Shown: piece by piece, positions 34,796 to 43,627 of the stretch
Layout of the letters: each line of letters opens with the position of its first letter
How positions within the stretch are numbered: position 1 is the stretch's first letter
Assembly: GCA_965200525.1 (NCBI GenBank)
Contig: OZ241368.1
Coordinates: 1,984,001 to 2,048,000, forward strand
Source of the DNA: JANNPJ01 sp965200525
GTDB taxonomy: Bacteria; Actinomycetota; Actinomycetes; Actinomycetales; Kineosporiaceae
Length of the DNA stretch: 64,000 bases
Reading direction: 5' to 3'
Program-made: the position numbers and the translations under genes
Notes under the pieces: generated by a model
What the model was told of the DNA's origin: nothing
Database searches by the model: none
What the model saw: only the letters and a program-made list of their open reading frames with translations

Positions 34796-35792
34796 CTGGA
34801 CGCTACGCCTCGCGACCGGGGTCGCCGCAGCCGTCCTGCTTCTCCTGCTCGTGGTCCAAGGGGCCGCCCTCACCCTGTTCTCGGGTGGGGGCAACCCCCT
34901 CGCTGGATGCGACGTCACCGCACTCGCCACCGGCGCCGACAGCCCGGAGCTGACCGGCGAGCAGACCGTCAACGCCACCACCATCCTCACCGTCGCCCAG
35001 CAACAGCAGCTGCCGCCCCGAGCCGCCGTGATCGCCATCGCGACCGCCCTGCAGGAATCCCGGCTGCTCAACCTCGACCACGGAGACCGCGACTCCCTCG
35101 GTCTCTTCCAGCAACGCCCCTCCCAAGGCTGGGGCCACACCCCCACCGGACGCAGTGATCACCGCACCCCCGAGCAGCGGATCACCGATCCCAGGTACGC
35201 GGCCACGGCGTTCTACACCCGTCTGAAGACAATCAACGGCTGGCAGGACATAGCCTTGACCGTCGCCGCGCAAGCGGTCCAAAACTCCGGCCACCCGGGC
35301 GCGTACGCCCAGTGGGAACCGCTCGCCACCCACATCGTCGACACTCTGTCGACGCAGACCTGCCTCGACGACGTCAGCCTCGTCGGCTCACCCACCCCCG
35401 CCGCCAGCACCGCGGTCGCCTACGCCCGAGCGCAACTGGGCCTGCCCTACGAATGGGCCGGCGACGGGCCCCAGGCCGGAGACCTCGGTTTCGACTGCTC
35501 CGGCCTCACCCACGCCGCCTACGAAGCCGCCGGCATCACCATCCCGCGCACCGCCCAGACTCAATACAACGCCGGACCCCGCCTCCCCGCCGGGCAAGCT
35601 CTCGAACCCGGCGACCTCGTGTTCTACGGCACCAGCCCCACCCACGTCACGCACGTCGGCCTCATCGTCGCCCCCGGCTACATGATCGACGCACCCCACA
35701 CCGGCGCCCGCATCCGGCTCGAACGGTTGTGGACCTCGGATCTGGTCGGATATTCACGCCCCTCTAGCCTTGAGATGCAAACGTCGACTTGA
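34764..35792 (+). CDS. NlpC/P60 cell-wall hydrolase of the conjugation system
   Basis: The 342-residue product has an N-terminal membrane anchor (about 17-40), a lysozyme-like region with Glu98 in ALQESRLLNLDHGDRDSLGL, and a C-terminal NlpC/P60 domain. The domain's catalytic residues are visible as Cys245 in FDCSGL, His297 in THVGLIV and His312 in APHTG. Two-domain muramidase-endopeptidases (VirB1-like) open the peptidoglycan for the conjugation channel. The start ATG 34764 lies 32 bp inside the preceding gene in another frame. It is the last gene of the plus-strand operon; 400 bp without genes follow. Confidence 0.9.
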   Translation: MTSASGVRVGDWTLRLATGVAAAVLLLLLVVQGAALTLFSGGGNPLAGCDVTALATGADSPELTGEQTVNATTILTVAQQQQLPPRAAVIAIATALQESRLLNLDHGDRDSLGLFQQRPSQGWGHTPTGRSDHRTPEQRITDPRYAATAFYTRLKTINGWQDIALTVAAQAVQNSGHPGAYAQWEPLATHIVDTLSTQTCLDDVSLVGSPTPAASTAVAYARAQLGLPYEWAGDGPQAGDLGFDCSGLTHAAYEAAGITIPRTAQTQYNAGPRLPAGQALEPGDLVFYGTSPTHVTHVGLIVAPGYMIDAPHTGARIRLERLWTSDLVGYSRPSSLEMQTST

Positions 35793-36198
35793 CGTAAGGC
35801 TCCGATCGATCGCAACTTCGGCAACCGTCAGTGAGGCACGCCGTGCACTAGCTGCAGCACGCCTCGCCGTGTATCGAAATCAGCGGCTTCGATGACTTTT
35901 CGTGAACTTCGTCTCGCGCACGATGAGCTGAAACGATCTTTAGCTGTTCAGCTCTGGAAGACCCTCGGAGCCCTTGCCACGCGACAAATGGCTCCTTCCG
36001 GTTGGGTGCATACGGAAACGCCTGGAACACCTGGCCGAGCGATAACGACCACCTCCTGCTAAGCACATCGGGAGCTTCACCATCTGTGGGCCTCGAAACT
36101 GGTCGCCGAAAATAAGCCGCATGTGCCACCATGTACACAATAGGAATCCCGGTGAACATTCTTGGCCCCGATACACCACGCTCACGTAGGAAGCAACC
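35793..36198. other. Intergenic region after the transfer operon
   Basis: About 400 bp. No protein-like reading on either strand. GC falls here and in the following two genes, marking a junction between the transfer operon and inserted cargo. I saw no strong terminator hairpin. Confidence 0.5.
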
Positions 36199-37554
36199 AT
36201 GCGCAACTCGTTGATGGACCGCGACGCCGGCAATGAGATAGACGCGATCTTGACTCATCCTCGGCATCAGTGGGCTCTGAACACGATGATCGGGCTTATC
36301 CACGACCTCAGACAGTGCGTCAACGACGAGGATCTATACCAGTTTCAGGACCGGCTGTTCCCTCTAGTGATGGACGCCGACGAACGCCGTGGCCAGGTGA
36401 GCCGAGTCATCAAGCGCTTGAGGGCCAAGCCGGGAAAGCTGCCCAGGGATGCCCCTGAGTTGGGCATCAACGGCGATCCTCTGGATCTTGAGTCATGGAA
36501 ACTGGAGGAGGAGGTCCTCGAGCGAGTCGCTCGGCAACTCCGGTCAATTGGAGATGCACTGGCGTGGCGGGCGTTCGGGTACGACCGCCGTATCATCGTG
36601 GCCTTGTCTCGGGGGATGGCAGCAGGACCGATGAACGGCAAGACCGGTACTGCTGCGGAGCGCGCTTTCGTCAGAACCTCGTGGGACAACGACGGCCAGT
36701 TCGTGCTGCATCATGACCTGACCAATGTTCTCAGGATCGGCGACGGCACCATTTTCCATAAGGACGGCGGCGCCACTCTCCGCGAAATCAAAACGAACGA
36801 GAAAGTGAAAGACTCTCGACAAGATTCTCTGCGTAACGGGACACAGCGCGCATTGGCCGAAGGCACCGTCCTGCCCAGCGGTTTTCACCTACTGGAGAGT
36901 GGATATCCTTACCGTACAGACCTGGATGGCCTGCGTGAAGTGCTCGATCTTGCGGCCCGACGCACCGGAATTCAAGGTGCCGTTCTGTCTACCGGCCGCG
37001 CCATTATCACCGCCAACCAGCTCACGGCAACCAGCCATTACACCGCGGACAGTTTCGGCGAACGGATCCTTGCCGAGAGCGAACGCTTCCGAAAGAAGAT
37101 CCACGCCGCAGTACCGAACGACGTTCTTTCGGTGTGGAGTCTCGACCTAGTGGGCAGGTCGGCTACGAGACCTCCGTGGGGCATCTATCCCCTCGCAGCC
37201 GACATCGCCGCATGCTTGATCGCCGACGCAATCTTCTTCGTCGTCCTGATGTCGACGAACGCAATCGTCGCGGCGCTCGCTGAGGCCGGCGTCGCCTCAC
37301 ACTGGCTGCAACCCTTGGATCGCCCCGTCGACCTCGACCAATCGCTGCTGGCGGTCGCCTCGACCGCTCGTCTCGATAGCGCCACTAAGGTCGTCTGGTC
37401 CTCACTGAATCCCGAGGCAATCTTCAGCCTCATGCTTGAAATGGTGAATCTCTCGACCTGGAGCAACCAGGTCGCATGGAGCCTGCGCCAGGATGTCGGC
37501 CACGATGAGCGCCCGTGGCCTTTGTTCAAAAACGAGGGCAGGGTTTGGTTCTGA
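36199..37554 (+). CDS. PD-(D/E)XK nuclease-like protein, 451 aa
   Basis: No family name can be given. The middle part fits a PD-(D/E)XK nuclease core: Glu154 in AAERAF, Asp182 in IGDGTIF, then Glu196-x-Lys198 in LREIKTNEK, with strands between. The N-terminal 150 residues are helical and the C-terminal part has hydrophobic helices (ADIAACLIADAIFFVVLMST) that may be buried and not transmembrane. ATG 36199 has AGGAAG eight bases upstream. Codon use is less GC-rich than in the transfer genes, so it is probably acquired cargo. It converges with an HNH-like gene 44 bp downstream. Nuclease activity is inferred from motifs only. Confidence 0.65.
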   Translation: MRNSLMDRDAGNEIDAILTHPRHQWALNTMIGLIHDLRQCVNDEDLYQFQDRLFPLVMDADERRGQVSRVIKRLRAKPGKLPRDAPELGINGDPLDLESWKLEEEVLERVARQLRSIGDALAWRAFGYDRRIIVALSRGMAAGPMNGKTGTAAERAFVRTSWDNDGQFVLHHDLTNVLRIGDGTIFHKDGGATLREIKTNEKVKDSRQDSLRNGTQRALAEGTVLPSGFHLLESGYPYRTDLDGLREVLDLAARRTGIQGAVLSTGRAIITANQLTATSHYTADSFGERILAESERFRKKIHAAVPNDVLSVWSLDLVGRSATRPPWGIYPLAADIAACLIADAIFFVVLMSTNAIVAALAEAGVASHWLQPLDRPVDLDQSLLAVASTARLDSATKVVWSSLNPEAIFSLMLEMVNLSTWSNQVAWSLRQDVGHDERPWPLFKNEGRVWF

Positions 37555-37598
37555 CCCTATTCTCGCGCCCCTCGACACGGACTCTCCGACCTGACTAC

Positions 37599-38723
37599 TT
37601 AGCTGCGAGAGATCTGCGTCGCGTGAAGAGTAACAGGCATGCTAACCGGCTCCTGCCCATCGTACATTCGTTGCGCCAGGGCAGGAAACGATTCTCCGTG
37701 AAAACGGTATCGGGGCGGCCACGTCAGTGCGCCGGTTTGAAGAGGGTGGATTTGTAGCACCGACCCATTGAAATTCTCAAGCGGGGCGAGCGACCCCTGC
37801 ACGAATGGAATGAACACCTGAAATGCAATTCGGACAATTACGAACGTTACGCAAATACCGATAATTTGGTCGGGATCGGGCGCGCCATCGGTGGTTGCGC
37901 CTGCAGTGTATATGGGTCGCCTATTCACCGGCAGCGAATCCTTCCCCTCCTCATAGGCCGCTATCCAAACGCACACGCCACGCGAAGGTTCTCGCCGTAC
38001 GTTAACTTCCTGGCTCGTTCCATGCGGTATTGTCCTGGGCTCGCCCAAGCGGGCGTCGAAGAGGACTGCTTTGACTGTCGCCCATAATGCCAGGCGCCGC
38101 TGCTCGCCCTCATTTAGTTCCCGCGTGTGGTCAACCAAGTCCAAGACCAGTTCTTTTATATCGTTCTCGATTGTGGACATCCATCCGTTGTTGCAGTCAC
38201 CGCATACTGACGTTGTAGTTCTGTATATCTTCTCAGTCAACTCGTCGCCGCGCCTCATCCGGGCGCCCCGTGATCTTAATTCACGAAGCAACCACTCCGG
38301 ATATATATCCTCATCTGTCAATTTTGAATTGGGGCCTAACTGCTGACAGAACGGACATTGATCTCGTCGCGGTGGCTCGGAAAGATTGCCGAGCACAGGA
38401 CCGCTTCTTGGGTCGGGTTCTACCTCGATCAATAGTGTTGCAAGGTCTGAGCCCAGTGAGGCTGTTCCTGCTCGCAACATGCGGACCCCGCTCTGCAAAC
38501 ACTCGCGGTGCACCACCCCAAGGAGGTAGACCTCAGCAGGGGCAGGCAACTGATCGGCAAAGGCCTGCCCCGGGTCAACGCTGTAAGCGGTCAGCCATCG
38601 CCCATCAAGAGTTCCGCCAAGTTCGATCCATGCGTGACGATGCCGCTTTACCAGGGCACCGCAGGCAGCCAGACATGGTGCCCGGCGCCAGGTCTGACTT
38701 GCTAGCGATTGTTGGGAGGCCAT
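37599..38723 (-). CDS. HNH-like zinc protein with degenerate histidine, about 374 aa
   Basis: Counting from an in-frame TTG at 38741, residues 129-190 contain CPFC, EDIYPEWLL and CGDCNNGWMS. This is the layout of a recognised HNH-type family (CxxC, EHhxPxWh, CxxCNNGWhS) except that the usual His is Asp (EDIYP), so catalysis may be lost or altered. The remainder is alpha/beta. ATG 38723 was preferred over that TTG. Low-GC stretches near 37800-38350 separate it from neighbours and mark it as foreign cargo. Convergent with the PD-(D/E)XK-like gene; the two nuclease-fold proteins could form one module or be unrelated. Confidence 0.6.
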   Translation of the reverse strand: MASQQSLASQTWRRAPCLAACGALVKRHRHAWIELGGTLDGRWLTAYSVDPGQAFADQLPAPAEVYLLGVVHRECLQSGVRMLRAGTASLGSDLATLLIEVEPDPRSGPVLGNLSEPPRRDQCPFCQQLGPNSKLTDEDIYPEWLLRELRSRGARMRRGDELTEKIYRTTTSVCGDCNNGWMSTIENDIKELVLDLVDHTRELNEGEQRRLALWATVKAVLFDARLGEPRTIPHGTSQEVNVRREPSRGVCVWIAAYEEGKDSLPVNRRPIYTAGATTDGAPDPDQIIGICVTFVIVRIAFQVFIPFVQGSLAPLENFNGSVLQIHPLQTGALTWPPRYRFHGESFPALAQRMYDGQEPVSMPVTLHATQISRS

Positions 38724-39142
38724 GAAGTCATTATCAACCAAGAACTATGAGTCGTTCGCCGGCCGGTACAGGAGCAGCCTTGCCTACGAGCCGCCGCCGT
38801 GGGAGCGTCGGGAACGAGAGGCCGCAGCGCACCCAAGCCAGACGGACGCAGCACGTACGTGGTCCCCAGGCACCCGTCATCATCCCCTGACGGCGCGGAC
38901 GTACCCGACACCACACTCATATTCTAGTGGCGGGGATGAGCCGGTGCCGTTGGGGACTGCTGGGTGGTCGATGCGCCGGCTCACCCTGGGTCGCCGGCCG
39001 AGGCTGCTTTTGGAGTTGCACGATCCGGCCGGGAGGGTGAATGGGTCGGGCGGTCGCGTTCATGGGTGACAGTTTCGGTGACCAGCGGCCGGTGGAAGCT
39101 TGGGTCTGCGCCCGGTATCTGCGATCGGCATAGACACTATTT
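38724..39142. other. Intergenic region between cargo and the GGDEF gene
   Basis: About 420 bp without a supported gene. It ends in the strong hairpin at 39143-39197 and should contain the promoter of the minus-strand gene starting at 38723. Confidence 0.5.
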
Positions 39143-39197
39143 GAGCACAGAGCTCGGGCCCCTTCCCACATGCGGGAGGGGCCCGAGCTCTGTGCTC
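39143..39197 (-). terminator. Strong hairpin terminator, 24-pair stem
   Basis: A near-perfect inverted repeat starting GAGCACAGAGCTCGGGCCCC around a 6-base loop (ACATGC), with a single bulged base. It lies 21 bp past the stop of the minus-strand GGDEF gene at 39219, so it ends that operon; it could also stop plus-strand transcription. Confidence 0.85.
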
Positions 39198-39218
39198 AGG
39201 TTAGCGGGCGAGGACGAA

Positions 39219-39926
39219 TCACATATAGGGGTTTGGACGGTGCCGCAGGCGGACGGAACGACGGCCGGTGGTGGTCATACGGTCGATAGGCCCCGGGGGC
39301 GTGTCGGCGGCGTAAAGATGAATCCCACTGCCATTTTTTGCCTCGTACATGGCATGGTCGGCGGCAGCGATGAGTGCATTGTTGGCGAGGTGGGGCCCGG
39401 GGAGGGCAAGGCCGAGGCTGGCCGCCAGTGGCACGATGTGGCCGTGAATAGGCACGGGCTCGAGGGTCTGCTGCAGGACCCGTTCCGCCTCGGCGATGAG
39501 GTCGGCCGGGCGATCGGTCCACAGGACGAGGAACTCGTCGCCTGCGAGCCGGGCGACCGTGCCGTTCGGGCCGAGTGCACTTTTCAGCCGTTCGGCGAGC
39601 CGGGACAGAAGGTCGTCTCCGACGTCGTGGCCGTAGCGGTCGTTGACGTCCTTGAATCCGTCGAGGTCGAGGAGACCGACCAGGCCCACGGGCGCGGTGT
39701 CCAGGAGCGTGAGCGCGGCGTGGCGGTTGGGCAGGCCGGTGAGTTTGTCGTGGCGGGCCTCGTGCAGTGCGCTGCGCAGCTGGCGGCGTAGGGCGCGGAT
39801 GCGCAGGGTCGCGCTCAGCAGTGCGACGAGCAGCGCGACGGTGAGGCCGGCCCTCGCACCGCGGACCTCGCAGCGGAGACGAGGTCGCGGTTGCGGTTGA
39901 CGGGAAGACGGAGAAAAGGTGGACAC
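39219..39926 (-). CDS. GGDEF-domain diguanylate cyclase, membrane anchored
   Basis: The 235-residue product has one N-terminal helix (AGLTVALLVALLSATL, about 26-41), a short coiled stretch, then a GGDEF domain. The domain shows DKLTGLPNRHA at 60-70, LLDLDGFKDVNDRYGH at 85-100 and the active-site box as AGDEF at 128-132, with the first Gly replaced by Ala, a variant known in active cyclases. No RxxD inhibitory site precedes the box. Role expected: synthesis of cyclic di-GMP, the molecule that controls development in actinomycetes through BldD. It is the last gene of a minus-strand operon, followed by a strong terminator. The tail after residue 205 is disordered. Confidence 0.88.
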   Translation of the reverse strand: MSTFSPSSRQPQPRPRLRCEVRGARAGLTVALLVALLSATLRIRALRRQLRSALHEARHDKLTGLPNRHAALTLLDTAPVGLVGLLDLDGFKDVNDRYGHDVGDDLLSRLAERLKSALGPNGTVARLAGDEFLVLWTDRPADLIAEAERVLQQTLEPVPIHGHIVPLAASLGLALPGPHLANNALIAAADHAMYEAKNGSGIHLYAADTPPGPIDRMTTTGRRSVRLRHRPNPYM

Positions 39927-40062
39927 TGGATCGCTCCTTATCGGGGCATCCGGGGGCGGGCTTCTGTTTGCCGCAGGTCGGCCCGCCCCCGGGCCTGGTC
40001 ATGTCGTGGCGTGCTGGTGATGTCGGGTTGCGTTGGCACCCGCCGGGCGGTGGTGCCGTCGT

Positions 40063-40989
40063 TCAGCCGCGCACGGTGGGCTGGCGCTGGGGACATCCGC
40101 GCTGGTGGGCGGGGTCGGTGGTGAACTCGCGGGCGTCCGGGCTGAGCAGCGGAGGGGGGTCGGCTCGTTCGGCGAGGATGATCTGCCCGAGATCCGCCAG
40201 GGCGGCGATGCGGTAGGTGGGCACCAGCTCGGCGCATTCGGGGCAGGGCCGCAGCAGGAGCAGGGCAGAGGTCCGGTCGCTGCGGGCTCCGGCGATGAAC
40301 TGGTATTGCCCTCCGTCGTGCACGCTCGGGTCGGACGGTGTCGGGAACCCGCCGGATGGGTCGGTGTCCAGGAGGGTGTCTGCGACGATCAGGCGGATGT
40401 CGGTGTACGCGAACAGCAGGTTGGTGCGGTCGGGGTCGGGCATCACGCTCACGCAGGCCGGGTCGACGCCCAGGATGCTGCTGGTCAGTCGGGTGAGGTG
40501 GGCCGCGCGTTCGCGCCACGACCTGCTGGTCGCGGCGGGTCCGCTGACGGCGGTGCGATTGTGAGCAGCGATGCTGGCCCGCAGGGTGAGGCTGAGCCCA
40601 TTCGACCTCGCCTGGCACTCGGGGACGTTAGGCGCTTCCTCGGGACGGTCGATGTAGTCCAATGCCTCTCTGGTGGAGTCGATGTCACTCGGTCTCGTGA
40701 TCATGGGGGGCTCCGTTCCGGGTGTGGGTGGAGGGTCAGGGGGCTGGGCCAGTGCGTTGACCGGTGCGGACGCTGGGGTCGGGGCCCAGTCGGTGGGCAG
40801 GTGAGCGTGGCGCGTGATGAGGTCGTCGAGGGCTTCGAGGCGGCGCAGTGCGTCGAAGGCGTCGATCGACCACCGTTGCGACAGGAGGGTTCCTTCGGGC
40901 AGGTGGTCGGCCTCGTGCAGGCAGTGGGCCACGACGCCGCGCAGCTGGCGCAGCGCGGCGTCGGGATCCTGCGGGGTCGCCGAGTTCAC
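40063..40989 (-). CDS. Hypothetical protein, 308 aa
   Basis: No family recognised. The first 90 residues are helical (LRQLRGVVAHCLHEADHLPE), a Pro-rich linker follows, and the rest is alpha/beta with a CPECAELVPTYRIAALADLG block that could be a partial zinc-binding site. The GTG start at 40989 lies nine bases after the stop of the winged-helix regulator, so both are co-transcribed. Similar proteins occur in actinomycete integrative elements beside regulators, in my recollection only. The role is unknown. Confidence 0.65.
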   Translation of the reverse strand: MNSATPQDPDAALRQLRGVVAHCLHEADHLPEGTLLSQRWSIDAFDALRRLEALDDLITRHAHLPTDWAPTPASAPVNALAQPPDPPPTPGTEPPMITRPSDIDSTREALDYIDRPEEAPNVPECQARSNGLSLTLRASIAAHNRTAVSGPAATSRSWRERAAHLTRLTSSILGVDPACVSVMPDPDRTNLLFAYTDIRLIVADTLLDTDPSGGFPTPSDPSVHDGGQYQFIAGARSDRTSALLLLRPCPECAELVPTYRIAALADLGQIILAERADPPPLLSPDAREFTTDPAHQRGCPQRQPTVRG

Positions 40990-40997
40990 GCCCCGGG

Positions 40998-41765
40998 TCA
41001 GCTGCGCGCCCGGTGGGGGCGGCCCCGTCGCGGGCTCGGGGCACCAGCGGCGACCAGTTCACCCTCGGCGGGCTCCGACGGTGGGGCGGCAGGCGGGGCG
41101 ATCAGCCGGTACCGGCGCGGAGCCTCGCAGGTGCGGACGGCGGTGCCCTTGATGGTGGCCCGTTCGAGGGCGTTGCTGATCGCTCCCTGCGAGCGGTCGA
41201 GGATTTTCCACAGGTCCCGGACCGTCCACTCGTGGGCCGGAGCGGCGTGCAGCTGGTCCATGACGAGCTGGGTCAGCTGTCCGTTGCGCAGCTTGCCCTC
41301 CGGCACGGCCACCGGTGGGGACGTGGGGGCCGGAACAGGCGGGCTGGGCGGGGTGGGCGCGGCCGTCGCCTTGCTGGCCCGAGCGGCGGGCGTGGCCGCC
41401 GCAGAGGCGGCGGCGGGCGACGTGGTGCTCGTGCCCGCGCTGGAGACGCGCTCCTTGGTGGGGGCTTTCGGCGTGCGCTTGGTGGTAGCGGTCTTGGTGG
41501 CCGTGGTCTGCCAGTTGTCGGGGGTGCGGCGGCCGGTGGCGGTGCGGGCGGTGCTGGTGCGCTTGACGTGTCCGGCCGCCTCCATGGTGGCGAGGGCTTT
41601 GGTGGCGGTGGAGCGTCCGATGCTGGCGAGGTCGGCCAGTTCGGCGGCGGTGCTGCCCGGGTGGGCGGTGAGCGCGGCGTACACCCCGCGCACGGCGGGG
41701 GTGTGCTCGTCGAGCCACGTCAGCGAATCGGTCCTAGGCTTGAAGGTTTTCGTGGCGGTGGTCAT
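40998..41765 (-). CDS. Protein with two winged-helix domains (regulator)
   Basis: From ATG 41765 (purine-rich GGAGAAAAG eight bases upstream) the product has an N-terminal MarR-like winged helix (VRGVYAALTAHPGSTAAELA, then TATKALATMEAAGHVKR), an Ala/Thr/Pro-rich linker and a second winged helix near the end (KLRNGQLTQLVMDQLHA, DRSQGAISNALERATIKG, RRYRLI). The second domain is clearly related to the N-terminal domain of the MoxR ATPase encoded at 45658-46932. It probably regulates this minus-strand cluster. A pair of 10-bp direct repeats lies about 250 bp upstream. Confidence 0.78.
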   Translation of the reverse strand: MTTATKTFKPRTDSLTWLDEHTPAVRGVYAALTAHPGSTAAELADLASIGRSTATKALATMEAAGHVKRTSTARTATGRRTPDNWQTTATKTATTKRTPKAPTKERVSSAGTSTTSPAAASAAATPAARASKATAAPTPPSPPVPAPTSPPVAVPEGKLRNGQLTQLVMDQLHAAPAHEWTVRDLWKILDRSQGAISNALERATIKGTAVRTCEAPRRYRLIAPPAAPPSEPAEGELVAAGAPSPRRGRPHRARS

Positions 41766-42100
41766 GGTCTTTTCTCCTTCGGGTTTTGGGCGTCGTTCCA
41801 CCGGGGTGGAAAGGCTGGGGTTGTGGTGAGCGGGTTGTTTCCGGTCACTGATGTGCAGTCGGGGCTGCGTTTTCGTGCAGGTCCATGGACGCTCTTCCTG
41901 GGCCGTGAAGTCAAGTCCACTGCCGTCATTCGATTATCGGCGGGCGTCAGGGAATGTTCTTGCATTACCGAAGACATGAACTCGGAAGGATCGCTGAGGG
42001 AGGGGGCTTTTCGTACTGGCGCTTTTCGTATCCGGACTTGAGGTTGCTGGCTGCCCTCTGAAGATTCATCGGGCGTTATTTCGAGGCCATGCGGCTTCTT
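41766..42100. other. Regulatory intergenic region with direct repeats
   Basis: About 335 bp, lower GC than the surroundings. Includes two copies of GCTTTTCGTA at 42006-42015 and 42021-42030, spaced 15 bp start to start. No gene seen. It is the upstream region of the winged-helix gene and the place for an operator. Confidence 0.5.
42006..42030. promoter_or_regulatory. Candidate operator: 10-bp direct repeats
   Basis: GCTTTTCGTA occurs twice with a 5-bp gap in the region upstream of the winged-helix gene at 41765. Spacing of 15 bp is not a full helical multiple. The repeat is seen directly; its use as an operator is inference. Confidence 0.35.
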
Positions 42101-42496
42101 TCAGCAGGGGCACGGTCCGGCGCACCAGGTGCGGATTGCCTCGCACGCTTGCCGGTAACGGCGCTGGCCGGTGAAGGTGTCGACGTGAGGGCCGTAGATG
42201 ACGAGCTTCGGGTAGGTGACGGTGGCTGCGAGGTCCTGGTACCAGAGGTCGACGGCCAGAGGATCGTCGATGTCCAGGTCGGTGACCGGGTTCTCGGTCA
42301 GGAATGCGGATGCGTCGTTGTCGCTCGTGGTGTTGAGCTCTGGGGTGCCGGTAGCGGGGTTGGTGATGGCGATGACCTGGAGGGCGTCGCGGCGTACCCT
42401 GTGCGGGCTGGAGGCGATTATCACGCTGTCGTGGGCGCCGGGGCCGAAGTCCACGATCCCGACGTAGCCTCGGAAGCTGTTGAGGCTGCTGTTCAT
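42101..42496 (-). CDS. Small hypothetical protein, paralogue of the 42651 gene product
   Basis: The 131-residue product aligns in its first 90 residues with the 92-residue protein two genes upstream: FRGYVGIVDFG against FHCFIGVIEWP, RRDALQVIAI against RLEALTYILT, DASAFLTENPVTDL against DVSLFITDNPLPRD. It continues with a Cys-containing tail. ATG 42496 overlaps the stop of the 51-residue gene (ATGA). No known family. Together with its paralogue it may form a heteromer or be a diverged duplicate. Confidence 0.65.
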   Translation of the reverse strand: MNSSLNSFRGYVGIVDFGPGAHDSVIIASSPHRVRRDALQVIAITNPATGTPELNTTSDNDASAFLTENPVTDLDIDDPLAVDLWYQDLAATVTYPKLVIYGPHVDTFTGQRRYRQACEAIRTWCAGPCPC

Positions 42497-42648
42497 CGCT
42501 GACTCCCCTCGGGTGCGCTGCCCGGCAGCGCGGGGTCGACGGAGGCCGAGGGTGTTTCACGGGCCGCCTGGTCGTGGAATCCCGGTGACTTACCGGCTCG
42601 GTCCCAGGCGTAGACGTTCTCGGCCGGGTCACTCTGGGGGCCGAACAT
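42493..42648 (-). CDS. Short protein, 51 aa, between two paralogues
   Basis: Reading starts at ATG 42648, only two bases after the TGA of the upstream gene, and ends inside the start of the next gene (ATGA overlap). The product begins MFGPQSDPAENVYAWDRAGK and is polar and disordered. The tight coupling on both sides is the reason for calling it; composition alone would not support it. Confidence 0.45.
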   Translation of the reverse strand: MFGPQSDPAENVYAWDRAGKSPGFHDQAARETPSASVDPALPGSAPEGSQR

Positions 42649-42650
42649 GG

Positions 42651-42929
42651 TCAGACGGGTTGCAGGGTGGCCTCTTTCAGCGCCTCGTGCCATTCCTTGA
42701 GCGCCTCGTTGTCGGTGAGATCGCGCGGCAGGGGGTTGTCCGTGATGAAGAGGCTGACGTCGTCCTCGAAGTTGAACGCGAAGTGCGATGTGCCGTCGAG
42801 GCCGGTAGTGAGGATGTAGGTGAGCGCCTCCAGGCGCACCTCGTGGGCGGTACCCGCGACGATGACGTCGGGTTCACGCTCGGGCCATTCGATGACGCCG
42901 ATGAAGCAGTGGAAGGTGTTCGGGAGCAT
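42651..42929 (-). CDS. Small hypothetical protein, 92 aa
   Basis: ATG 42929 is preceded by GAGAGGAC about five bases away. The product is alpha/beta (HCFIGVIEWPEREPDVIVAG, ALTYILTTGLDG, DVSLFITDNPLPRDL) and paralogous to the product of 42101-42496. Long Pro-rich open sequence upstream of 42929 is not included. It is the first gene of a three-gene cascade linked by overlaps. No function is known. Confidence 0.65.
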   Translation of the reverse strand: MLPNTFHCFIGVIEWPEREPDVIVAGTAHEVRLEALTYILTTGLDGTSHFAFNFEDDVSLFITDNPLPRDLTDNEALKEWHEALKEATLQPV

Positions 42930-43036
42930 GGTTCGTCCTCTCTGAGGTTGGTCCATGGGGATAGGGGTTATCGAGTCCGAGGGTTTTCCGAACGAGGGGC
43001 GGCGAGTTTCGAGGGGGCCGCCGGCCTCGGTCGGGG

Positions 43037-43569
43037 TCAGGACTCGGTGGCCGAGGTGGCGAGGTGGGCCGGGCGCAGAGGCAGGATCGTGACGGTGGCC
43101 CGGATGCTTCGAAGGTGACTGCCCCGGGGCGGGCACAGGGCGGACCACTCGGCGGCCTCACCGGTGGAGGGAAACGGGCCTGCGAGGACGGCGTACGGCC
43201 AGCCGGGGCGGCGGATGAGGGCGACGGCCGGGCCGTCATGGTCGACGGGCGGGGTGGGCGCGGATCATGATGGAAAGGCGGCCCCTGACCCAGAGGGCGG
43301 GCTGGCTGCACCAGCGGGGGTCGGTTTCGGTCGTGTGCTGGGTGGTGACGGGGTCCGTGCCGGGCGCCGCCAGCGCGAGGGGATAGATGGCGGCGGTCTG
43401 GTCGGCGCGCATGATCCGCGCGGCGGCCTCGAGCCCGGGGTAGGGGCCCTGGGGGTCAGGCCGTCGCGGTCCCAGTAGAACGTCAGGGTGGCGTGCGGGC
43501 CGTCGTCCCGGCGGCGGGCGAGTTAGTTGCGGCAGCAGCGGGTGGTTCGGGGACGGGCAGGGTGGTCAT
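43037..43569 (-). pseudogene. Frameshifted hypothetical gene (about 170 codons)
   Basis: Protein-like segments follow one another in different minus-strand frames. They are an N-terminus MTTLPVPEPPAAAATN from ATG 43569, then DDGPHATLTFYWDRDGLTP, then QGPYPGLEAAARIMRADQ up to LSIMIRAHPA, then DHDGPAVALIRRPGWPYAVL and a final RATVTILPLRPAHLATSATES before a TGA at 43037-43039. The frame changes fall near runs of C or G. Either the gene is decaying or the assembly has base-count errors here. The pieces resemble no family I recognise. Confidence 0.55.
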
Positions 43570-43627
43570 GGCGGACCGTTCCTTTCGGGGGGCGGGGCCG
43601 CCGGGCGGGCGCCCGGCGGCCGGGTGG

